From: an uncultured Eubacteriales bacterium
GTDB lineage: Bacteria > Bacillota > Clostridia > Oscillospirales > Oscillospiraceae
Assembly (NCBI GenBank): GCA_900549885.1
Contig: URQA01000044.1
Coordinates: forward strand, 1 to 16,724
Length of the DNA: 16,724 bases
Direction of reading: 5' to 3'
Below the pieces are notes generated by a model. That model saw nothing but the letters and a program-made list of their open reading frames with translations. It was not told the origin of the DNA and made no database searches. The translations under genes were made by a program, and so were the position numbers. Shown here in pieces: positions 7,473-12,676 of this stretch (the stretch's first letter is position 1; the number at the start of each line of letters is the position of its first letter).

Positions 7473-7509
7473 TAAGCTATGCGGTGATAGCCGGTTGCTG
7501 CGGAAAATA

Positions 7510-8739
7510 TCAGGTGGTCTTGTACTCAGCGGCAGGGTTCTCCTGACCCATGGACCAAGAAGCGGAGAAACCGTCCACGGTGACGGCGGTGATGGTGTCA
7601 TAGTAGGTGCCGCCGTAGCCGCCAATATTGGGGTCGTTCCAGGCGTCGCTCAGGCCGCAGGCGGTCAGCAGGCAGTCAGCCAGGTGCTCGCCGGTCTGAG
7701 TGGGGGGATCCTTGACCATGTTGCCGGCGTCGTCCATGATGGGGGGATCGCCGTAGGTGGCGTAGCCCTTGATAGCGGTGGAGGCGGGATCAGCCTCGGC
7801 CTGGGCGTACAGTTCCTTGAAGGTGTTGTCCTCAGCGTAGCAGGGGATAACGCAGTAATCAGCCAGGCTGCCGCCGGTCTGCTCACAGTAATCGGCGATG
7901 GCGTTGGCGATACCCATGGCCTCCTCGGGCTCATAGGCGATGAAGATGTGGCAGTCGGGGTTGGCGTTCAGCACGGACTGAGCGTTGTTGAAAGCGGTGT
8001 TCAGAGCGCCGTCGCCGTAGGAGGTAGTCTCGGACACCAGAGTGAGAATCTCAGACTTTTCCACAGTGCCCTTCATGGCGTTGGAGCGGTACACGCCGTC
8101 AGCGATGTCGTAGTAGGTGTCAATGGCGACCTCATACTTGCCGTCAGCGTTCTTGGGCACGTTAGCGCCGGAGTTCTGCACCCAGTACTCAGCGGCCTGG
8201 ACGGCGTACATGCCGGTGATCTCATAGGCAGTGTACACGCAGCCGGCAATGGTGTAGTCGGTGGGCTGAGCGCCCAGATAGGCCACGGCGATGCCAGCGT
8301 CGATGGCCTGCTGCACCACGTCCTTGAGCATCTCAACGCTCATGGCGGCGATCATCAGGGCGCCCACGTTGCCGGCGGAGATGGCCTGCTCCACGAACTG
8401 GACCTGGTTGCCCGGATTACCCTGGGCGTCCTTCTTAACGTAAGTAAAGCCCTGCTCCTCCATGACGGCGCCCATAGCGTCGTTGATCAGCACCAGGCCC
8501 TCGGCGCCGGTGGTGGGCAGGATGGACCAGACTTCCTTCTGGCCGTTCCAAGTGAACTCGCTGGTGGGCTCGCCGGCGGGGGACTGCTCCCCATCGGGAT
8601 CCTCGGGTACGTCCTGGCTCTCGGTGACATCCTGGCTGGGCTGCTGAGAGTCCGTGCCTTCGTTGTTGCTGCACGCGCCCAGCAGGCCGATGACCATGCA
8701 GGCGGACAGCAGGAGAGCCAACACTTTCTTGAATTTCAT
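7510..8739 (-). CDS. Sugar ABC transporter substrate-binding lipoprotein
   Basis: This 409-residue protein captures the ligand outside the cell for the importer encoded next to it. It has a lipoprotein signal: a KFKK n-region, a hydrophobic stretch, and the lipobox LLGAC with the lipidated cysteine at residue 23. An acidic, Ser/Gln/Pro-rich linker (about 24-62) then leads to a periplasmic-binding-protein type I fold (Peripla_BP_4-like), with segments such as VEQAISAGNVGALMIAAMS and QAIDAGIAVAYLGAQPTDY near residues 112-150. ATG 8739 is chosen because it gives a normal signal peptide and has AAGGAAGGG upstream; an ATG 7 codons earlier is less likely. It is the first gene of the operon. Its sequence does not match a characterised sugar receptor closely enough for me to name the ligand. 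Confidence 0.9.
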   Translation of the reverse strand: MKFKKVLALLLSACMVIGLLGACSNNEGTDSQQPSQDVTESQDVPEDPDGEQSPAGEPTSEFTWNGQKEVWSILPTTGAEGLVLINDAMGAVMEEQGFTYVKKDAQGNPGNQVQFVEQAISAGNVGALMIAAMSVEMLKDVVQQAIDAGIAVAYLGAQPTDYTIAGCVYTAYEITGMYAVQAAEYWVQNSGANVPKNADGKYEVAIDTYYDIADGVYRSNAMKGTVEKSEILTLVSETTSYGDGALNTAFNNAQSVLNANPDCHIFIAYEPEEAMGIANAIADYCEQTGGSLADYCVIPCYAEDNTFKELYAQAEADPASTAIKGYATYGDPPIMDDAGNMVKDPPTQTGEHLADCLLTACGLSDAWNDPNIGGYGGTYYDTITAVTVDGFSASWSMGQENPAAEYKTT

Positions 8740-8781
8740 GTTGTTTCCCTTCCTTTTCATTGTATTGAACTGCCATGCCAA

Positions 8782-8822
8782 TCTGCCCTGGGGCAGACAC
8801 AAAGCGGGCATGCCCGCTTTGT
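8782..8822 (-). promoter_or_regulatory. 24-bp perfect palindrome and adjacent small hairpin in the ABC operon leader
   Basis: Bases 8799-8822 are a perfect 24-bp palindrome (half site ACAAAGCGGGCA), about 17-40 bases downstream of the predicted transcription start. Next to it TCTGCCC (8782-8788) and GGGCAGA (8791-8797) form a second inverted repeat. As DNA this could be an operator placed to block elongation; as RNA it folds into a 10-bp stem with a CATG loop. There is no T-tract, so it is not an intrinsic terminator. No regulator gene lies nearby in the window. Confidence 0.6.
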
Positions 8823-8845
8823 CAAGAACATAACATTTCTCACTA

Positions 8846-8874
8846 ATTATAACAGAACAGGGGAGAGCTTGCCA
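8846..8874 (-). promoter_or_regulatory. Extended -10 promoter of the sugar ABC operon
   Basis: On the minus strand a consensus TATAAT (complement of 8846-8851) is preceded by TG at the extended -10 position (TGTTATAAT). A weak -35, TGGCAA (complement of 8869-8874), lies 17 bases upstream. The start would be near 8839, giving a leader of about 100 bases before the binding-protein ATG. Confidence 0.75.
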
Positions 8875-9097
8875 TTGTCATTTTGGTACATATCTCTAGA
8901 AAACAATTCGTACATGGTGCACAGTTGGAAAGGAACATTGTGTCGGAACAAGCTTGAATGTGGGGGAATTCCCTCCAAAAAACGGGAAAATTTTGCCGCT
9001 GGGGGGAGACCGGGGCAGATAGGGCCCCAACGGAGTGGGTCCGGTTTGGAAGGGAAGAGCAGCAGAATGAGCGTACGATAAGTTTTGCGGTGAAATG
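8875..9097. other. Intergenic stretch with no recognised gene
   Basis: I see no coding region with a ribosome site here on either strand. The only local structure is a 10-bp palindrome GGGAATTCCC at 8964-8973 and some A/T-rich patches. The stretch separates the tRNA terminator from the ABC operon promoter. Confidence 0.6.
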
Positions 9098-9135
9098 AAA
9101 AAACTCGTCGTAAGCGATAAGACGCTTACGACGAG
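9098..9135 (-). terminator. Intrinsic terminator of the tRNA-Ser pair
   Basis: CTCGTCGTAAGCG (9104-9116) and CGCTTACGACGAG (9123-9135) form a perfect 13-bp stem around ATAAGA. On the minus strand it is followed by six T (complement of 9098-9103). It begins right after the encoded CCA of tRNA-Ser(GCT). Confidence 0.93.
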
Positions 9136-9136
9136 C

Positions 9137-9227
9137 TGGCGCGGAAGGAGGGATTTGAACCCTCGCGCGGCTTTCACCGCCTACTCCCTTAGCAGGGGAG
9201 CCCCTTCGGCCTCTTGGGTACTTCCGC
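9137..9227 (-). tRNA. tRNA-Ser (anticodon GCT)
   Basis: The minus strand folds as a class II tRNA of 91 bases. The acceptor stem GCGGAAG (complement of 9221-9227) pairs with CTTCCGC (complement of 9141-9147), the discriminator is G, and CCA is encoded at 9137-9139. The anticodon stem-loop CTCCC-CTGCTAA-GGGAG gives anticodon GCT, for AGC and AGU serine codons. A long variable arm (GGCGGTGAAAGCCGC region) and a GGGTTCAAATCCC T-arm support the call. Confidence 0.95.
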
Positions 9228-9255
9228 AGGCAGAATGGTATAGTCTATGAAATTA

Positions 9256-9342
9256 TGGCGGAGAGAGTGGGATTCGAACCCACGGCCCTTGCGGGTCACC
9301 GGTTTTCAAGACCGGCTCCTTAAACCACTCGGACATCTCTCC
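9256..9342 (-). tRNA. tRNA-Ser (anticodon TGA)
   Basis: The minus strand folds as an 87-base class II tRNA. The acceptor GGAGAGA (complement of 9336-9342) pairs with TCTCTCC (complement of 9260-9266), the discriminator is G, and CCA is encoded at 9256-9258. The anticodon arm CCGGT-CTTGAAA-ACCGG gives TGA, for UCA-type serine codons. A long variable arm is present. It lies 28 bases upstream of tRNA-Ser(GCT) and shares its promoter and terminator. Confidence 0.95.
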
Positions 9343-9372
9343 ACATGAGACAATAGCTCAGATGCAGGAGTT

Positions 9373-9402
9373 ATCATACCATAACCATACCCTGTTTGTC
9401 AA
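9373..9402 (-). promoter_or_regulatory. Promoter of the tRNA-Ser pair
   Basis: On the minus strand a perfect -35 TTGACA (complement of 9397-9402) is followed after 18 bases by TATGAT (complement of 9373-9378). It points into tRNA-Ser(TGA), whose 5' end is about 30 bases downstream, as expected for a strong stable-RNA promoter. Confidence 0.8.
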
Positions 9403-9565
9403 TCCTAAAATTGAGATTCCTGGCTCCTTCACCTACCTGGTACCGATAGAAGCGGATTACCGGATCCTGGCAGGGGATGGACGGAAAGATACAACTTAAC
9501 AGGCGGATTTTCCCTCCATAGGGAGACCGATTGTCTCCAAATATGAGGAAAAGGGGAGAAGAGGC

Positions 9566-9982
9566 ATGAGTTTGTATGGGAACAGAGTGGTCATCGGCGG
9601 AGTGACCTGCGGCCTGGTGCTGCAGGGCGCGGCCAACGGGCGGTATATCGCCGTGTTTGAGCGGGAGTATGCCTGCCTGGAGGACATCGAGGCCATCGAT
9701 TGGAGTCGGCCGGAGGTCGTAGGAGAGTGCGTGCTGCCCGCTGGGTACGGTTTCACGGTGGCGGACATCACCTATACCCATTCGGAACGATGCTACAAGG
9801 TGATGCTAGACGTGGGGGAGCAATATCTAGGGGATGTGACCGGATACACGGCCCAGGTCAGTCAGCTCCAGGAGGAGCTGACTGAGGCCCAGGCGGAGAC
9901 GGCCGCCCTCCAGGCACAGGCCCGGGAGGAGGAGGCGGAGCTTGCAGCCGCTTACAAGGAAGGAGTGAATACGGATGAGTGA
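9566..9982 (+). CDS. Unknown phage-type protein with C-terminal coiled coil
   Basis: I do not recognise this 138-residue protein. The first 90 residues look like a compact beta-rich domain (VVIGGVTCGLVLQGAANGRY, then a YGFTVADITYTHSERCYKVML stretch). Residues of about 92-133 form a strongly predicted coiled coil rich in Glu, Gln, Leu and Ala (QLQEELTEAQAETAALQAQ), which suggests an oligomeric, perhaps trimeric, assembly. There is no signal peptide and no membrane segment. ATG 9566 has a GGGGAGAAGAGG purine-rich ribosome site. The end overlaps the next gene by 8 bases. Its position at the head of a lysis cassette suggests a tail-tip or baseplate-associated protein, but that is inference from context only. 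Confidence 0.7.
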   Translation: MSLYGNRVVIGGVTCGLVLQGAANGRYIAVFEREYACLEDIEAIDWSRPEVVGECVLPAGYGFTVADITYTHSERCYKVMLDVGEQYLGDVTGYTAQVSQLQEELTEAQAETAALQAQAREEEAELAAAYKEGVNTDE

Positions 9983-10436
9983 GATTCATACCCTGGCGAT
10001 GACCGCCATGAAAGAGAAGGGAACAGCCGACGCGCTGGACCTGCGGGGGCGGGCAGCGGACTTAGACGGCACCGCCGTGATCGCGGAGGAGGAGAAGGCG
10101 CCGGACTTCGTAGCCGGGAAGGATTACTCCCGATGGCCGGCGGGGGCTCCGGTACGGGACGCAGGGCAGGTCTACAAGCTTGTTCAGCCCTACGACGGGG
10201 CCAGCTGGCCGGACCAGTGTCCGGCAGACCTGCCCGCTCTGTGGAGCATTTGTCACACCAAGGATCCGGCGAAGGCCAAGCCCTACCAGGCTCCCGATGG
10301 ACGCAGCGGCATGTATATGCTGGATGAGTGCTGCACCCAAGAAGGACATGTGTGGCGGTCCGTCATAGATGACAATGTGTGGCCGCCCAGCGGCTACCCG
10401 GATGGATGGGAGGATCTGGGGGTGCCGGGAGAGTGA
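9975..10436 (+). CDS. Phage tail-type protein with putative carbohydrate-binding module
   Basis: A 153-residue protein resembling the short carbohydrate-binding (CBM5/12- or ChtBD-like) proteins found next to holin genes in clostridial prophages. The N-terminal 40 residues are Ala/Asp-rich and likely helical. The rest is dense in aromatic residues with two similar halves: YSRWPAGAPVRDAGQVYKL then WPDQCPADLPALW, and GMYMLDECCTQEGHVWRS then NVWPPSGYPDGWEDLG. Tryptophans and tyrosines in this pattern usually form a sugar-binding face, so it may bind cell-wall glycan and help position the lytic apparatus. AGGAG at 9961-9965 lies 9 bases before ATG 9975. The stop overlaps the next start (GTGA). 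The domain assignment is from recall of the pattern. Confidence 0.72.
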   Translation: MSEIHTLAMTAMKEKGTADALDLRGRAADLDGTAVIAEEEKAPDFVAGKDYSRWPAGAPVRDAGQVYKLVQPYDGASWPDQCPADLPALWSICHTKDPAKAKPYQAPDGRSGMYMLDECCTQEGHVWRSVIDDNVWPPSGYPDGWEDLGVPGE

Positions 10437-10663
10437 TAGACTGGACGACCTTGGCTGTGGCCGGGATGAGTCTGCTGGGCACCCTGGCGGGGACTTTTGG
10501 CGGGATTCTGGTGTCCAACAAGCTGACCACCTACCGCATCGAACAGCTGGAAAAAAAGGTAGCCGCCCACAACAATGTAGTAGAGCGGACCTACAAGCTG
10601 GAGGGGCGGATGCAGGAGGCGGAGCACGACATCCGGGATTTAAAACAAGGAGCGAAAGCATGA
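10433..10663 (+). CDS. XhlA-like small membrane protein (holin-associated)
   Basis: A 76-residue protein with one membrane segment (about residues 7-27, LAVAGMSLLGTLAGTFGGILV) followed by a charged coiled coil (YRIEQLEKKVAAHNNVVERTYKLEG and onward). This is the layout of the haemolysin XhlA/holin-associated proteins of Firmicutes phages, in which the soluble part faces the cytoplasm and the protein helps release the endolysin. GTG 10433 is chosen as start: it overlaps the previous stop in GTGA, and the resulting IDWTTL beginning agrees with relatives as I recall them. An ATG 11 codons later would remove part of the membrane segment. The end overlaps the next gene in ATGA. Confidence 0.75.
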   Translation: MIDWTTLAVAGMSLLGTLAGTFGGILVSNKLTTYRIEQLEKKVAAHNNVVERTYKLEGRMQEAEHDIRDLKQGAKA

Positions 10664-10863
10664 AAGGGAATTTTTTAAAGCGGTTTGCCGCTTTACTAAG
10701 CGTCAAGAGTCTGGTCACCCTGACACTGACGGCGGTGTTTGCAGTTCTAGTCTGCACCAATCACATCAGCCAGGACTTCATGACCATCTATGCTGTCATC
10801 ATTTCGTTTTATTTCGGCACCCAGAGCCAGAAGGTGCAGAATGTACGAGACGGGGAGGGATAG
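10660..10863 (+). CDS. Small holin-like membrane protein
   Basis: A 67-residue protein starting MKGNFLKRFAALLSVKSLV with two hydrophobic segments (about residues 17-33 and 40-52) around a short NHISQDF turn, ending in a polar YFGTQSQKVQNVRDGEG tail. Short two-segment proteins with a SVKSLVTL start and a FYFGTQS end are common directly before amidase genes in clostridial phages and are usually annotated as holins. It would form membrane lesions that let the amidase reach the wall. The start ATG overlaps the previous stop (ATGA at 10660-10663). The next gene begins 1 base after its stop, so the five genes form one translational chain. Confidence 0.75.
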   Translation: MKGNFLKRFAALLSVKSLVTLTLTAVFAVLVCTNHISQDFMTIYAVIISFYFGTQSQKVQNVRDGEG

Positions 10864-10864
10864 C

Positions 10865-11632
10865 ATGAACCTGCATCAGCTCTATCTGACGGAGAATGAT
10901 TGCTACAAGGCCAACCGCTGGATTACCCCCAAAGGGGTGATGGTCCACAGCACCGGGGCGGAAAACCCGAACCTGAAACGCTATGTCGGCCCGGACGACG
11001 GCTTTTTGGGCGTGAACCAAAACAACAACGATTGGAACCGCTCCGGCGTGGGGGCCTGTGTTCACGCCTTTATCGGGCTGCTGGCGGACAGAAGCGTTGC
11101 CACCTATCAGACCCTTCCCTGGAATATGCGGGGCTGGCACTGCGGGGACGACGCAAACAGCACCCACGTCTCCTTTGAAATCTGCGAGGACGACTTGACA
11201 GACCCGGAGTATTTCGCCGCCGTCTACCGGGAGGCGGTGGAGCTGACGGCCTATCTGTGTGAGATGTACGGGCTGGACCCCATAGAGGACGGTGTGGTGA
11301 TCTGCCACGCGGAGGGGGCCAGGTTAGGCATTGCCAGCAATCACGGGGACGTGGAACACTGGTTTCCCCGGTTTGGAAAGAGCATGGATGATTTCCGGAA
11401 TGATGTCAAGGAGGAACTTGAAATGGACAGCTATGATAAATTCAAGGAGAACATGGAGCGCTACCGTCAGGAGCTGCGGGAACAGCCAGGCTCCGACTGG
11501 TCCCAGCAGGCCAGAGACTGGGCGTTGGCCAACGGCGTATTCCAGGGCGACCAGAACGGCAACGCCATGTGGCAGGACTTCCTCACCCGTGAGCAGTATG
11601 CCATGGCAGAGTACAAGCGGAAGAACGGGTAA
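10865..11632 (+). CDS. N-acetylmuramoyl-L-alanine amidase (Amidase_2, phage endolysin type)
   Basis: A 255-residue peptidoglycan amidase that cuts between N-acetylmuramic acid and L-alanine. The Amidase_2/PGRP fold shows as MVHSTGAENPNLKRYV with a likely zinc ligand H28, CVHAFIG at 65-71, TYQTLPWNMRGWHCG at 80-94, THVSFEICEDD at 100-110, and VICHAEGARLGIASNHGDVEHWFP at 145-168, where H148 and D162 or H165 are candidate ligands and catalytic residues. The C-terminal 60 residues (DWSQQARDWALANGVFQGD, MWQDFLTREQYA) look like a helical repeat domain seen in similar endolysins. There is no signal peptide, so export should rely on the holin. GGGGAGGGA at 10852-10860 is the ribosome site. A strong terminator follows. 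Confidence 0.93.
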   Translation: MNLHQLYLTENDCYKANRWITPKGVMVHSTGAENPNLKRYVGPDDGFLGVNQNNNDWNRSGVGACVHAFIGLLADRSVATYQTLPWNMRGWHCGDDANSTHVSFEICEDDLTDPEYFAAVYREAVELTAYLCEMYGLDPIEDGVVICHAEGARLGIASNHGDVEHWFPRFGKSMDDFRNDVKEELEMDSYDKFKENMERYRQELREQPGSDWSQQARDWALANGVFQGDQNGNAMWQDFLTREQYAMAEYKRKNG

Positions 11633-11696
11633 AAAACGGAGTAGCCGCCAAGGCAGAGAAAGCTCCAGAAGAACGGCGGCAGGAGCCGCCCGGCAG

Positions 11697-11737
11697 CTTG
11701 AAAAGGTCCCTCCCGAGCGGGAGGGACCTTTTCTCAA
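11697..11737. terminator. Strong terminator of the lysis cassette
   Basis: AAAAGGTCCCTCCC (11701-11714) pairs perfectly with GGGAGGGACCTTTT (11719-11732) around GAGC. The flanking CTTG and CAAG can also pair after a small bulge. T runs at the end of the stem on both strands make it usable in either direction. It isolates the phage-type genes from folT. Confidence 0.9.
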
Positions 11738-11750
11738 GAACAATTCCCCC

Positions 11751-11779
11751 TTGCTTTCTTCCAGGGATTGGAGTATAGT
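11751..11779 (+). promoter_or_regulatory. Promoter of folT
   Basis: TTGCTT (11751-11756) and TATAGT (11774-11779) are separated by 17 bases. The predicted start, near 11786, falls just before the first paired base of the riboswitch at 11790, which supports the assignment. Confidence 0.7.
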
Positions 11780-11789
11780 ATCTCCATCA

Positions 11790-11905
11790 GGCAGAGTAGG
11801 AACGCGCGTGTTGTCCCCGGAGACGGGGCCAGTGCCGGCGGGACGGGGAGTTGTCCGCCGGACGAAAAGCAGCCGCTTGCAGTGCGTGTTCCGCATCCCG
11901 CTGCC
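11790..11905 (+). promoter_or_regulatory. Tetrahydrofolate (THF) riboswitch
   Basis: The RNA shows the THF riboswitch layout upstream of a folate transporter. P1 is GGCAG (11790-11794) with CTGCC (11901-11905), followed by the conserved AGAGTAGG. P2 is GGAACGCGC (11799-11807) with GCGTGTTCC (11884-11892), 9 pairs including one G-U. The junction GTT...CCAGTG is interrupted by an extra CCCCG-GAGA-CGGGG hairpin with a GNRA loop. P3 is CCGGCGGGAC with GTCCGCCGG (11835-11861), its loop holding GGGGAG. ACGAA, a small AAGC-AGCC-GCTT stem and the conserved GCATCCCGCTGCC end follow. A pseudoknot between the P3 loop region and the ATCCC segment is expected. The inserted hairpin makes it longer than a typical example. 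Confidence 0.8.
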
Positions 11906-11924
11906 GCATGGCGGAGTATATGGA

Positions 11925-11975
11925 CCTCCTTTGTGCGGCATTCCCGATGTTCGGGCTGCCAAAACACGAAGGAGG
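11925..11975 (+). promoter_or_regulatory. Shine-Dalgarno-masking hairpin of folT (riboswitch expression platform)
   Basis: CCTCCTTTGTG (11925-11935) can pair along its full length, with one G-U, to CACGAAGGAGG (11965-11975), which contains the folT ribosome site. Inside this stem GGCA (11937-11940) pairs with TGCC (11957-11960) and CCCGA (11943-11947) with TCGGG (11951-11955). The alternative pairing TGCCGC (11902-11907) with GCGGCA (11935-11940) would open it, and it uses the 3' strand of riboswitch P1. This predicts translational repression when folate is bound. Confidence 0.75.
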
Positions 11976-11984
11976 AATTTTATT

Positions 11985-12623
11985 ATGCAGCTGTACCGTA
12001 CCCCATTTTCCCGCGCCTACTGGCGGGATGCTCTGACAGATTCCAAAAAAGTAAAGATTCTGGTATTTTCCGCCCTGATGGTGGCCGTGTGCGTCGCCTT
12101 GTCCTATGCCCGCTCCATCCCTATTTTTTATAATATCAGGATTACCTGGGGCTTTTTGGGCCGGGCGCTGTGCGCCATGGTATGCGGCCCGGTGAACGCC
12201 CTGGCCTTTGGCTTTGTGGAGGACACAGTGAGTTACTTCATGAACCCGGATGGCGGGTATAACCCTGCTTATGTTATCACAACTATGCTGGGGGCGCTTA
12301 CCTATGCGCTGTTTTTTTACCGTGCGAAGGTGACGGTGATCCGGCTGTTTTTGGCTAAGCTGGTGACGAATCTGCAAAATGTGTTCCTGGGTTCGCTGTG
12401 GACCTATCTTTGGTACACCGACCAGGGGTATTGGGCTGTTGTCGGTGCCAGCGCTATGAAGAATACCGTTATGCTTCCGGTGCAGGTCCTGCTGCTGGTG
12501 GTGCTGTTTGAAGCGATGATGCCGGTACTGGCGGCCATGGGTCTGACATCCAAGGAGGCTGACGGCCTGGTAACCTCCCGGGTAATCCGCTGGGCCAGGA
12601 CCCGGAAGGTGGCCAAGTCATAA
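11985..12623 (+). CDS. folT: Folate ECF transporter substrate-binding (S) component FolT
   Basis: A 212-residue membrane protein that binds folate and works with a shared ECF module (EcfA, EcfA', EcfT) encoded elsewhere. It has about six membrane segments. The N-terminal region TDSKKVKILVFSALMVAVCVALSYA, the IRITWGFLGRALCAMVCGPV block (about residues 50-70), and the GFVEDTVSYFMNPDGGYNPAYVITTMLGALTYALFFYR stretch are typical of the folate S family. GGAGG at 11971-11975 precedes ATG 11985 at good spacing. The THF riboswitch in its leader supports the folate assignment. The C-terminus carries a short basic tail (RWARTRKVAKS). The open frame upstream of 11985 runs back through the amidase region and is not coding. 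A terminator follows directly. Confidence 0.9.
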   Translation: MQLYRTPFSRAYWRDALTDSKKVKILVFSALMVAVCVALSYARSIPIFYNIRITWGFLGRALCAMVCGPVNALAFGFVEDTVSYFMNPDGGYNPAYVITTMLGALTYALFFYRAKVTVIRLFLAKLVTNLQNVFLGSLWTYLWYTDQGYWAVVGASAMKNTVMLPVQVLLLVVLFEAMMPVLAAMGLTSKEADGLVTSRVIRWARTRKVAKS

Positions 12624-12629
12624 GGGAAA

Positions 12630-12676
12630 ACACGTCCGCATACCCTCAAAGCGGGGGGTGCGGACGTGTCTTTTTT
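12630..12676 (+). terminator. folT terminator overlapping the next gene's start
   Basis: ACACGTCCGCA (12630-12640) pairs perfectly with TGCGGACGTGT (12659-12669), CCC/GGG pairs extend the stem inward, and C plus six T (12671-12676) follow. The right arm contains GTG 12666, the predicted start of the symporter gene, and the G-rich run before it. Confidence 0.9.

Larger units (their letters stand above)
9566..11632 (+). mobile_element. Isolated phage-type tail-tip/lysis cassette (prophage remnant or domesticated module)
   Basis: Five tightly packed plus-strand genes have the order normally seen at the end of a clostridial prophage's late operon: tail-associated protein, carbohydrate-binding protein, XhlA-like protein, holin-like protein, amidase. 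There are no integrase, repressor, terminase, portal, capsid or tail-tube genes on either side, and the flanks are ordinary chromosome (tRNAs on the left, folT on the right). All five frames are intact and the junctions overlap, so the module is not visibly decayed. I saw no flanking direct repeats of att type. An inverted repeat GGAGAC/GTCTCC (9522-9527 with 9533-9538) precedes the first gene. Confidence 0.65.

Noticed and set aside
5881..9081. A 1066-codon open frame on the plus strand, antisense to the whole ABC operon.
   Set aside because: It mirrors the codon structure of three well-supported minus-strand genes in GC-rich DNA, runs across the operon's intergenic hairpin and promoter, and its translation is low-complexity (Val/Gly/His/Asp-rich) with no recognisable domain or ribosome site.
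8896..9177. A 93-codon minus-strand frame reaching into tRNA-Ser(GCT).
   Set aside because: It overlaps the tRNA and its terminator, so a protein-coding role is very unlikely.
9137..9565. The tRNA-Ser genes as the attachment site of the phage-type cassette.
   Set aside because: Integration normally uses the 3' end of a tRNA gene, but the 3' ends here point away from the cassette, and I found no copy of either tRNA end to the right of the amidase.
11331..11984. An upstream extension of the folT frame to 11331.
   Set aside because: The frame crosses the amidase gene, its terminator and the riboswitch; the ribosome site and homology both place the start at 11985.
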